NCBI GenBank assembly: GCA_021798395.1
Contig: JAJZHS010000049.1
Coordinates: 1-11,170, forward strand
DNA length: 11,170 nt
Origin: Pseudomonadota bacterium
GTDB lineage: Bacteria; Pseudomonadota; Gammaproteobacteria; Burkholderiales; Burkholderiaceae_C
Reading direction: 5' to 3'
Shown: one piece after another, positions 5,732 through 11,170 of the stretch
Numbering within the stretch: position 1 is the stretch's first letter
Layout of the letters: each line of letters opens with the position of its first letter
Notes under the pieces: model-generated
Seen by the model: the letters and a program-made list of their open reading frames with translations, nothing else
Told to the model about the DNA's origin: nothing
The model's database searches: none
Program-made: the position numbers and the translations under genes

Positions 5732-6601
5732 TCATCCGCGCCGCGCGCGCAGCAGCAGCGCCAGCGCGAAGCCGAGCACGACGATTCCGGCGCCCTCCAG
5801 AGCGTTCGGGCGCTCGCCGAGCAGCGCCCACGCCAGCAGCACCCCGGTGAGCGGGACCGCCAGGCTCGACAATCCGGCGATTCCGGCAGGAAGGCGCTGC
5901 ACGACGAACTGCCACAGCGTCCACGCCAGCCCGGACGCCAGCACCACGTTGTACAGCAGCGCCGCGACCAGGCCGGCGCTCCAGTGCAGGGCGCGCTGGT
6001 GCACCCACAGCGCGAGCGGCACCAGCCACACCGTGCCCAGCAGCATCTGCCATGCGCTCAGGCGCAGCGCCGAGACGGGCTGGCGCGCGAACAGCCGCTT
6101 GGCGATCACCGTCGCCAGCGCCCAGCTCACGCCGGCGCCGATGGCCGGCAGCGAACTGCGCAGTTGCAAACCGGCCGACCACGGCTGCAGGATCAGCAGC
6201 AGCCCCGCGGCCGCGGCGAGCAGGCTGGCCCGCTGCGCTGCGCCCAGCCGCTCGCGCAGCACCAGCCGCGCCAGCAACACGGTCCAGAACGGCATCGTAT
6301 AGACCAGCAGCGCGGTCTTGCCGGCGCCGCCGCGCACCAGCGCCCATTGCGCCAGCGCGGTGAACCCTGCGGTCTGCGTCAGCCCGATGAGCGCGGTGGG
6401 GACCAGCGGAGGCGGCGCCAGCGATTCGCCGCGCTGCGCCAGCAGCGCGAACAGCAGCGCGGTGGCGCCGGCATAGCGCAGCAGCGAAAACGTGAACGGG
6501 CCGCAATCGGCCATCGCCAGTTTCATGACGATCCAGTTGGCGCTCCAGATCAGGGTCAGAGCCAGCAGCGCGGCGGCGGCGGGTTTGCGCGAGGCGTCCA
6601 T
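5732..6601 (-). CDS. EamA-family (DMT superfamily) transporter
   Basis: The 289-residue membrane protein has about ten hydrophobic helices arranged as two EamA repeats (roughly 12-140 and 152-286). Each repeat ends in the usual short conserved motif: WTVLLARLVLRERLG (106-120) and LLAWALLGERPN (255-266). The family includes exporters of amino acids, nucleotides and other metabolites in the inner membrane; the substrate cannot be told from sequence. The start at 6601 is preferred: a TACCCT hexamer (6613-6608) lies 6 bases upstream, suggesting a leaderless message. An ATG at 6619 (295 residues) is also possible, and the frame stays open to 6745 but that extension is Arg-rich and unlike the family. 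It is divergent from amtB, and its promoter area overlaps an NtrC-like half-site. Confidence 0.9.
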   Translation of the reverse strand: MDASRKPAAAALLALTLIWSANWIVMKLAMADCGPFTFSLLRYAGATALLFALLAQRGESLAPPPLVPTALIGLTQTAGFTALAQWALVRGGAGKTALLVYTMPFWTVLLARLVLRERLGAAQRASLLAAAAGLLLILQPWSAGLQLRSSLPAIGAGVSWALATVIAKRLFARQPVSALRLSAWQMLLGTVWLVPLALWVHQRALHWSAGLVAALLYNVVLASGLAWTLWQFVVQRLPAGIAGLSSLAVPLTGVLLAWALLGERPNALEGAGIVVLGFALALLLRARRG

Positions 6602-6607
6602 GGCGGC

Positions 6608-6613
6608 AGGGTA
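6608..6613 (-). promoter_or_regulatory. Putative -10 box for the EamA transporter (TACCCT)
   Basis: On the minus strand TACCCT is followed by GCCGCC and the ATG at 6601. TTGGTG (6635-6630) sits 16 bases further upstream as a weak -35. This would give a leaderless transcript. The -35 lies inside NtrC-like site A. Confidence 0.35.
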
Positions 6614-6628
6614 GTCCATTGCGCGTCC

Positions 6629-6643
6629 GCACCAAAAACGGGA
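6629..6643. promoter_or_regulatory. NtrC-like site A (one good half, GCACCAAAA)
   Basis: GCACCAAAAACGGGA keeps the left half of the NtrC consensus (GCAC-N7-GTGC), but its right half is poor. Its centre, 6636, is about 141 bases before the predicted amtB transcription start. With site C it forms a widely spaced inverted repeat (GCACCAAAA...CGTTTTGGTGC). Confidence 0.45.
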
Positions 6644-6658
6644 CGATGCGGCGCGGCG

Positions 6659-6677
6659 GCGCACGTTGACCGTGCGC
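6659..6677. promoter_or_regulatory. NtrC-like site B (perfect GCAC-N7-GTGC palindrome)
   Basis: GCGCACG (6659-6665) and CGTGCGC (6671-6677) are a perfect 7 bp inverted repeat around TTGAC. The inner GCAC-N7-GTGC spacing is that of NtrC sites. Its centre (6668) is about 109 bases upstream of the predicted start. Confidence 0.6.
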
Positions 6678-6680
6678 AAC

Positions 6681-6695
6681 GCCTCGTTTTGGTGC
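6681..6695. promoter_or_regulatory. NtrC-like site C (one good half, TTTTGGTGC)
   Basis: GCCTCGTTTTGGTGC has a full right half and a partial left half. Its centre (6688) is 20 bp from site B, two helical turns, which would place bound dimers on the same DNA face. Confidence 0.45.
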
Positions 6696-6750
6696 GCATG
6701 ACCCAATCTCGTCCGGCGTCGGAACAGTACGCTCCCGCAACGCACGTTTT

Positions 6751-6766
6751 TGGAACGTTTATTGCT
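6751..6766 (+). promoter_or_regulatory. Sigma-54 promoter of amtB
   Basis: TGGAACGTTTATTGCT matches the sigma-54 consensus TGGCAC-N5-TTGCW with one mismatch. The invariant GG (6752-6753) and GC (6764-6765) are separated by exactly 10 bases. Transcription would begin near 6777, giving a leader of about 49 bases. NtrC-like sites lie at the distance expected for enhancer activation. Confidence 0.8.
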
Positions 6767-6825
6767 TCAAGGTGGGGCGTTCCATCCCGCCCATGGTGCA
6801 CATGGGCTATTGCGGAGTCCCCCCG

Positions 6826-8031
6826 ATGCATGCCCAAGCCCTGCGACAAAGCAGCGACGTCCTGTTCATTCTCCTCGGCGCGATCCTGGTGCTGTTCATG
6901 CACGCCGGATTCGCCTTCCTCGAACTCGGTACCGTGCGACGCAAGAACCAGGTCAACGCCCTGGTGAAAATCCTGACCGATTTCTCGGTCGCCACCCTGG
7001 CCTACTACTTTGTCGGCTACGGCATCGCCTACGGCGTCAGCCTGCTGGCGCCGGCGGCGCAGCTGAACCTGGACCAGGGCTACGGCCTGACCCGCTTTTT
7101 CTTTCTGCTGACCTTCGCCGCCGCGGTGCCGGCGATCATCTCGGGCGGCATCGCCGAGCGCGCGCGCTTCTATCCGCAGCTGATCGCCACTGCGCTGATC
7201 GTCGGCGTCGTCTACCCGCTGTTCGAAGGCGCGATCTGGGGCAACCGCTTCGGCGTGCAGGCGATGTTCCAGCACCAGTTCGGAGTGCCGTTCCACGATT
7301 TCGCCGGCTCGGTGGTGGTGCACGCCATGGGCGGCTGGATCGCGCTGCCGGCGGTGCTGCTGCTCGGCGCGCGGCGCGGCCGCTACCGCGACGGCCGCGT
7401 CAACCCGCATCCGCCGTCGAGCATTCCATTCCTGGCGCTGGGGGCGTGGATCCTGGTCGTGGGCTGGTTCGGCTTCAACGTGATGAGCGCGCAGACCATC
7501 GGCAAGATCTCCGGGCTGGTCGCGGTCAATTCGCTGATGGCGATGGTCGGCGGCACCCTGGCGGCGCTGGTCGTCGGCCGCAACGACCCCGGTTTCGTGC
7601 ACAACGGCCCGCTTGCCGGACTCGTCGCGGTGTGCGCCGGTTCGGACATCATGCACCCGCTGGGTGCGTTGGCCACAGGAGCGATCGCGGGCGCGCTGTT
7701 CGTCTGGATGTTCACCTTGACGCAGAACCGCCTGCGGGTCGACGACGTGCTCGGCGTGTGGCCGCTGCACGGGCTGTGCGGAGCGTGGGGCGGCGTGGCC
7801 GCCGGCATTTTCGGCCAGACCGCGCTGGGCGGCCTGGGCGGCGTCAGCTTCGTCGGCCAGCTCGCCGGCACCGCGGCGGCGATCGCCTGGGCGCTGCTCG
7901 GCGGTTTCGCGGTCTACGGTCTGCTGAAGGTCACGCTGGGAATCCGGCTCGACGCCGAAGCCGAGTTCGAGGGCGCCGACCTGGCGATCCACCAGATCAG
8001 CTCGACGCCGGAGCGCGAAGCAAGCTGGTGA
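6826..8031 (+). CDS. amtB: Ammonium channel/transporter AmtB
   Basis: The 401-residue protein moves ammonium across the inner membrane. It has about eleven hydrophobic helices and the family's functional residues: Asp158 in HDFAGSVVVH, the pore twin-histidines His166 and His315 (in PLHGLCG), and Phe216 in VGWFGFN. The segment GGIAERARF (107-115) and the C-terminal tail ending in LDAEAEFEGADLAIHQ, which in E. coli contacts GlnK, are present. The start at 6826 is chosen because GGAG (6814-6817) lies 8 bases upstream; the in-frame GTG at 6772 precedes the predicted transcription start. No separate signal peptide is seen. Usually glnK precedes amtB, but here the neighbour is a divergent exporter. 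Nitrogen-limitation control by NtrC and sigma-54 is likely. Confidence 0.95.
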   Translation: MHAQALRQSSDVLFILLGAILVLFMHAGFAFLELGTVRRKNQVNALVKILTDFSVATLAYYFVGYGIAYGVSLLAPAAQLNLDQGYGLTRFFFLLTFAAAVPAIISGGIAERARFYPQLIATALIVGVVYPLFEGAIWGNRFGVQAMFQHQFGVPFHDFAGSVVVHAMGGWIALPAVLLLGARRGRYRDGRVNPHPPSSIPFLALGAWILVVGWFGFNVMSAQTIGKISGLVAVNSLMAMVGGTLAALVVGRNDPGFVHNGPLAGLVAVCAGSDIMHPLGALATGAIAGALFVWMFTLTQNRLRVDDVLGVWPLHGLCGAWGGVAAGIFGQTALGGLGGVSFVGQLAGTAAAIAWALLGGFAVYGLLKVTLGIRLDAEAEFEGADLAIHQISSTPEREASW

Positions 8032-8058
8032 CGTCAACCACGAACCGCGACAGTTTGC

Positions 8059-8064
8059 GACAAT
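8059..8064 (+). promoter_or_regulatory. Putative -10 box for proA (GACAAT)
   Basis: GACAAT lies 26 bases before the chosen proA ATG in the 58-base gap after amtB. A start near 8071 would leave a leader of about 20 bases. No -35 match is evident. It also overlaps an in-frame ATG at 8063, which argues for the downstream start. Confidence 0.35.
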
Positions 8065-8089
8065 GGGCGGTCCGACCGGATTTCAGCCC

Positions 8090-9364
8090 ATGTCCACCAC
8101 CCCTGAACTCGTCGCCGATCTCGGCCGCCGCGCACGCGCCGCGTCGCGCCGCATGGCCAGCGCCAGCACCGCATCGAAAAACGCCGCGTTGCACGCGCTG
8201 GCCGAGGCCATCCGGGCCGGATCCGGCGCGTTGCGCGCGGCCAACGCGCTCGACCTCGACGCCGCGCGCGAAGCGGGGCTCGACGCGGCGTTCATCGACC
8301 GCCTGCGGCTGAGCGACGCCGTGGTGGCGCAAATGGCGGCCAGCTGCGAGCAGGTCGCCGCGCTTCCCGACCCGATCGGCGCCGTCGACGATCTGCGCCG
8401 GCGCCCCAGCGGAATCGCGGTCGGCCGCATGCGCGTGCCGCTGGGCGTGTTCGGCATGATCTACGAAAGCCGCCCGAACGTGACCATCGAGGCCGCCAGT
8501 CTGGCGATCAAGTCGGGCAACGCGGTGATCCTGCGCGGCGGATCCGAGGCCATCCACAGCAACCGCGCACTGGCCGCGCTGGTCGCCGGAGCGCTGCAGC
8601 AGGCGCAGCTGCCGGCCGACGCGGTGCAACTGATCCCGACCACCGACCGCGCCGCGGTCGGCGCGCTGATCACGCTGCCCGAATACGTCGACGTGGTCAT
8701 TCCGCGCGGCGGCAAGAGCCTGATCGCGCGCATCGCCGCCGAGGCCCGCGTGCCGGTGATCAAGCACCTCGACGGCAACTGCCACGTCTACGTCGACGGC
8801 GGCTGCGACCTGGACATGGCGGTGGCGGTGACCGACAACGCGAAGACCCAGCGCTACAGTCCGTGCAACGCCGCCGAGTCGCTGCTCGTGGACGCCGCCG
8901 CGGCGGCCGCGTTCCTGCCGCGCATCGGCGCGGTGTTCGCCGCCAAGGGCGTCGAAATGCGCTGCTGCGCGCGCGCCCGCGCGCTGCTCGAGCCGGTGAC
9001 CGGCGCGCGACTGGCCGACGCCAGCGAAGACGACTGGAGCACCGAATACCTGGCGCCGATCATCTCGGTCAAGGTGGTCGACGGCCTCGACGCGGCGATT
9101 GCGCACATCAACCGGTACGGCTCGGGCCATACCGACGCGATCGTCACCAACGACCACCGCCACGCCATGCGTTTCCTGCGCGAAGTCGACTCGGCCAGCG
9201 TGATGGTCAACGCGTCGACGCGCTTTTCCGACGGTTTCGAATTCGGCCTCGGCGCCGAGATCGGCATCTCGACCGACAAGTTCCACGCCCGCGGCCCGGT
9301 CGGGCTCGAGGGACTCACCAGCCAGAAATGGGTGGTGCTCGGCGACGGCGAGCTGCGTCGCTGA
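8090..9364 (+). CDS. proA: Gamma-glutamyl phosphate reductase
   Basis: It reduces L-glutamyl 5-phosphate with NADPH to glutamate semialdehyde, the second step of proline synthesis. The 424-residue product is of normal length for the aldehyde-dehydrogenase-like ProA family. The catalytic cysteine is Cys259 in RYSPCNAAESLL. Other family blocks are GMIYESRPNVTIEAASLAIKSGN (122-144), LRGGSEAIHSN (148-158), KHLDGNCHVYVD (225-236) and the signature FGLGAEIGISTDKFHARGPV (385-404). ATG 8090 is chosen over 8063 because the extra nine residues (MGGPTGFQP) are not family-like and the upstream ATG overlaps a -10-like box. proB is not adjacent. Two dsrE-like genes and rsmB follow closely, suggesting one transcript. 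Confidence 0.95.
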   Translation: MSTTPELVADLGRRARAASRRMASASTASKNAALHALAEAIRAGSGALRAANALDLDAAREAGLDAAFIDRLRLSDAVVAQMAASCEQVAALPDPIGAVDDLRRRPSGIAVGRMRVPLGVFGMIYESRPNVTIEAASLAIKSGNAVILRGGSEAIHSNRALAALVAGALQQAQLPADAVQLIPTTDRAAVGALITLPEYVDVVIPRGGKSLIARIAAEARVPVIKHLDGNCHVYVDGGCDLDMAVAVTDNAKTQRYSPCNAAESLLVDAAAAAAFLPRIGAVFAAKGVEMRCCARARALLEPVTGARLADASEDDWSTEYLAPIISVKVVDGLDAAIAHINRYGSGHTDAIVTNDHRHAMRFLREVDSASVMVNASTRFSDGFEFGLGAEIGISTDKFHARGPVGLEGLTSQKWVVLGDGELRR

Positions 9365-9388
9365 CCCGCCCGCCAACGAGGACGCCGC

Positions 9389-9847
9389 ATGCCGGAACGC
9401 GATCGACTCAAGCTGCTCGGCGCCGGCCTGGCCGGACTCGGCGTGGCGCACGCGCAGGGGCTCGGGCCGGTGGCCGGCAAGCCGATCTCGTCCGAGCCGT
9501 GGAGGATCGCGATGCAGCTCAGCGACGGGATCGATCAGGCGTACGAGGGCCTGGTCAACATCCAGAACGTGCTGCAGCTCGACCCCAAGCTCAAATTCAC
9601 CGTGGTCGGCTACAGTCGTGCGATCCGCTTCCTGCTCAACGGCACCAAGACGCCGACCGGTGCGCTGTTTTCGGGCATGATCGGCGACCTGGCCAACCAG
9701 GGCGTGGAGTTCAAGGCCTGCCGCAACACCCTGACCTTCCTCAAGATTCCGACCAGCGACGTGGTGCTCGAAGCCACCCTGGTCCCGGCCGGGGTCTACG
9801 AGCTGGTGCGGCTGCAGTCGCTGGGCTGGTACTACATCAAGCCGTGA
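9389..9847 (+). CDS. DsrE-family protein, first of a tandem pair
   Basis: The 152-residue protein has the DsrE/DsrF-like fold of small sulfur-handling proteins. Features are TVVGYSRAIRFLLNG (71-85), MIGDLANQGVEFKACRNTL (97-115) with the conserved Cys111, and the C-terminal VPAGVYELVRLQSLGWYYIKP signature. The N-terminus RLKLLGAGLAGLGVAHAQ looks like a short signal or anchor sequence with cleavage near residue 23, so periplasmic location is likely but not certain. In characterised members the conserved cysteine carries sulfur (DsrE, TusD); for this exported branch no function is established. The ribosome binding site GAGGA (9378-9382) is well placed. It is 24 bases after proA and 22 before its paralogue. 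Confidence 0.85.
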   Translation: MPERDRLKLLGAGLAGLGVAHAQGLGPVAGKPISSEPWRIAMQLSDGIDQAYEGLVNIQNVLQLDPKLKFTVVGYSRAIRFLLNGTKTPTGALFSGMIGDLANQGVEFKACRNTLTFLKIPTSDVVLEATLVPAGVYELVRLQSLGWYYIKP

Positions 9848-9869
9848 ACCCGTCGCAGGAGGACGCCCG

Positions 9870-10325
9870 ATGAGCAACACCGCGAACCCGCGCCGCACGG
9901 CGCTGCTGGCGTCGGCCGCCGCCGGCCTGGCGATGGTCTCGCCCGCCGAGGCCGCCGGCGGGCAAGGCGGGCCGGTGCGCGTCGTCTACCACGTCACCCA
10001 GGGACTGGCGCAGGCTTCGCGCTGCCTGGGCAATGTGCGCAACCACCTGGCCGCCGACCCCGGCGTGACCATCGTCGTCGTCGGCAACGGCGACGGCATC
10101 GCGTTCATGCTCGAGGGCGCGAAGGACGCCCACGGCGCCGACTTCGCCGGCAATGTCGGCGACCTCGCCGGGCGCGGCGTTTCGTTTCGCGCGTGCAACA
10201 ACACCCTGCGCAGCCGCGGCGTCTCGCCCGACAAGGTCCTGCTCGACGCCAACGTCGTGCCGTCGGGAGTGGCCGAGGTCGCGAACCTGCAGTTCCGCGA
10301 CGGTTACGCCTACATCTGCCCGTGA
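9870..10325 (+). CDS. DsrE-family protein with signal peptide, second of the pair
   Basis: The 151-residue protein is a paralogue of the preceding gene product: both share VVVG/TVVG, GDLA, the ACxNTL cysteine motif (Cys109 here) and the VVPSGVAEVANLQ-YAYI C-terminus. Its N-terminus NPRRTALLASAAAGLAMVSPAEA has a twin arginine before the hydrophobic stretch and an A-x-A cleavage site near residue 28, so Sec or Tat export is plausible. It has two extra cysteines not in the first protein: Cys52, and Cys150 in the final YICP where the relative has YIKP. AGGAGGA (9857-9863) is a near-perfect ribosome binding site. The TGA overlaps the rsmB GTG by four bases. Function unknown; periplasmic sulfur handling is an inference from the family. 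Confidence 0.85.
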   Translation: MSNTANPRRTALLASAAAGLAMVSPAEAAGGQGGPVRVVYHVTQGLAQASRCLGNVRNHLAADPGVTIVVVGNGDGIAFMLEGAKDAHGADFAGNVGDLAGRGVSFRACNNTLRSRGVSPDKVLLDANVVPSGVAEVANLQFRDGYAYICP

Positions 10326-11170
10326 CGCAGAGCGCGCGCCGCGCCCTGCATCGCGACCTGCGCGCGGCGGCCGACCTGGTCGGCTGCGTGCTGCAGGGCG
10401 AATCGCTGGCCAGCGCGCTGCCGCGGCTGAGCGCGGGCATGGACGCGGCCGCGCGCGGCGCCGCGCAGGCGCTGAGCTTCGACGCCTTGCGCGGACTCGG
10501 TCGCGCGCGCGCGCTGCGCGACGCGCTGCACCCGAAGCGGCTCAAGCCGGCCGCGCTCGACCACCTGCTGCTGGTGGCGATCGCGCTGCTGAGCGCGCCC
10601 GAGCCTGCGTATCCGGCGCACACCCTGGTTTCCGAGGCGGTGCAGGCGTGCGCGCTGCACCCGGGAACCCGCGCCGCGCGCGGTCTGGTCAACGCGCTGC
10701 TGCGCCGGCTGCTGCAGCACGCCGACACCCTGTTGCCGCAGGCGCTCGCCGACGACGAAGCGCGCTGGAACCACCCGCGCTGGTGGATCGATCGGTTGCG
10801 CGCCGCCTACCCGGCGGACTGGAGCGCGATCCTCGAGCAGGCGCAGCAGCGCCCGCCGCTGAGCATCCGCGTCAACGCGCGCTGGGGAACGCGCGACGCC
10901 TACCTGGCGCTGCTGCGCGCGCAGGGGCTCGACGCCGACGCCCCGGACGCGCTGCCGCAGGCGCTGGTGCTGCACCGCGCGGTGCCGGTGCAGCACCTCC
11001 CCGGCTTCGACTCCGGCGCCTTCAGCGTGCAGGACTGCGCCGCGCAGCGCGCCGCCGCGCTGCTCGATGCACGCCCCGGCATGCGCGTGCTCGACGCCTG
11101 CGCCGCGCCCGGCGGCAAGACCGCGCACATCCTGGAACTGGCCGATTGCGCGCTGCTGGCGCTCGACCAC
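10322..11170 (+). CDS. rsmB: 16S rRNA (cytosine-967-C5)-methyltransferase, partial (3' end outside window)
   Basis: It methylates C967 of 16S rRNA using SAM. The visible 283 residues cover the N-terminal NusB-like helical domain (about 5-140, with HTLVSEAVQACALHPGTRAARGLVNALLRRLL), the connecting segment PLSIRVNARWGTRDAYLALLRAQGL, and the start of the methyltransferase domain with SVQDCAAQRAAALLDARPG and motif I VLDACAAPGGKTAHILEL. The catalytic cysteines lie beyond the window edge. The GTG at 10322 overlaps the stop of the dsrE-like gene (GTGA) and gives a family-typical N-terminus. The in-frame ATG at 10439 would remove part of the NusB-like domain and is unlikely. Confidence 0.92.
   Translation, partial: MTQSARRALHRDLRAAADLVGCVLQGESLASALPRLSAGMDAAARGAAQALSFDALRGLGRARALRDALHPKRLKPAALDHLLLVAIALLSAPEPAYPAHTLVSEAVQACALHPGTRAARGLVNALLRRLLQHADTLLPQALADDEARWNHPRWWIDRLRAAYPADWSAILEQAQQRPPLSIRVNARWGTRDAYLALLRAQGLDADAPDALPQALVLHRAVPVQHLPGFDSGAFSVQDCAAQRAAALLDARPGMRVLDACAAPGGKTAHILELADCALLALDH

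Noticed and set aside
6772..6825. GTG at 6772 as the amtB start
   Set aside because: It lies before the predicted sigma-54 transcription start and adds a Pro/Met-rich stretch not found in Amt proteins; the ATG at 6826 has a well-placed GGAG.
7997..9898. A 633-codon minus-strand open frame opposite proA and the first dsrE-like gene
   Set aside because: His/Asp/Gly/Arg-rich shadow translation without family features; the plus-strand genes carry clear signatures.
1..11170. Defence system, prophage, insertion sequence, CRISPR array or tRNA
   Set aside because: I looked for transposase and integrase motifs, terminal repeats, regularly spaced repeats and tRNA-like segments on both strands and saw none.

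Overview
The window is a dense, GC-rich stretch of chromosome from a proteobacterium, most likely beta- or gammaproteobacterial. MetX and MetW look like those of the Burkholderia/Pseudomonas type, FolE has a gammaproteobacterial flavour, and a sigma-54/NtrC-style promoter is present. I cannot fix the genus. There is no mobile element, CRISPR array, tRNA or rRNA, and almost all genes are housekeeping or central metabolism.

Left part (1-3809). A secreted hypothetical protein runs leftwards off the window. After a 288 bp gap comes folE (GTP cyclohydrolase I) on the plus strand, convergent with the minus-strand metX-metW operon, whose two genes overlap by 4 bp. Upstream of metX lies a GC-rich RNA element that matches the conserved core of the SAM-II riboswitch, with a good -10 box placing the transcript start at the base of its first stem. 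Divergent from metX is a small exported monoheme cytochrome c resembling one domain of TsdA/SoxA.

Middle part (3810-6825). A LOG-family nucleotide phosphoribohydrolase overlaps an arginase by 4 bp, so the two are probably co-translated. They converge on a minus-strand EamA-type drug/metabolite exporter. Between the exporter and amtB is a 200+ bp divergent regulatory region with a near-consensus sigma-54 promoter (-24/-12) and three NtrC-like sites, arranged much as at enterobacterial glnA.

Right part (6826-11170). amtB (ammonium channel, with no glnK next to it) is followed by proA (proline synthesis), a tandem pair of exported DsrE-like proteins, and the start of rsmB (16S rRNA m5C967 methyltransferase), which leaves the window. 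proA, the two dsrE-like genes and rsmB are closely spaced and probably form one transcription unit.

Two loose themes recur. One is nitrogen (arginase, ammonium uptake, proline). The other is sulfur (methionine synthesis under SAM control, a TsdA-like cytochrome, DsrE-like proteins). I see no clearly new multi-gene defence or mobile system. The most interesting items are the riboswitch with an inserted hairpin, the amtB control region, the exported DsrE pair and the LOG-arginase overlap.
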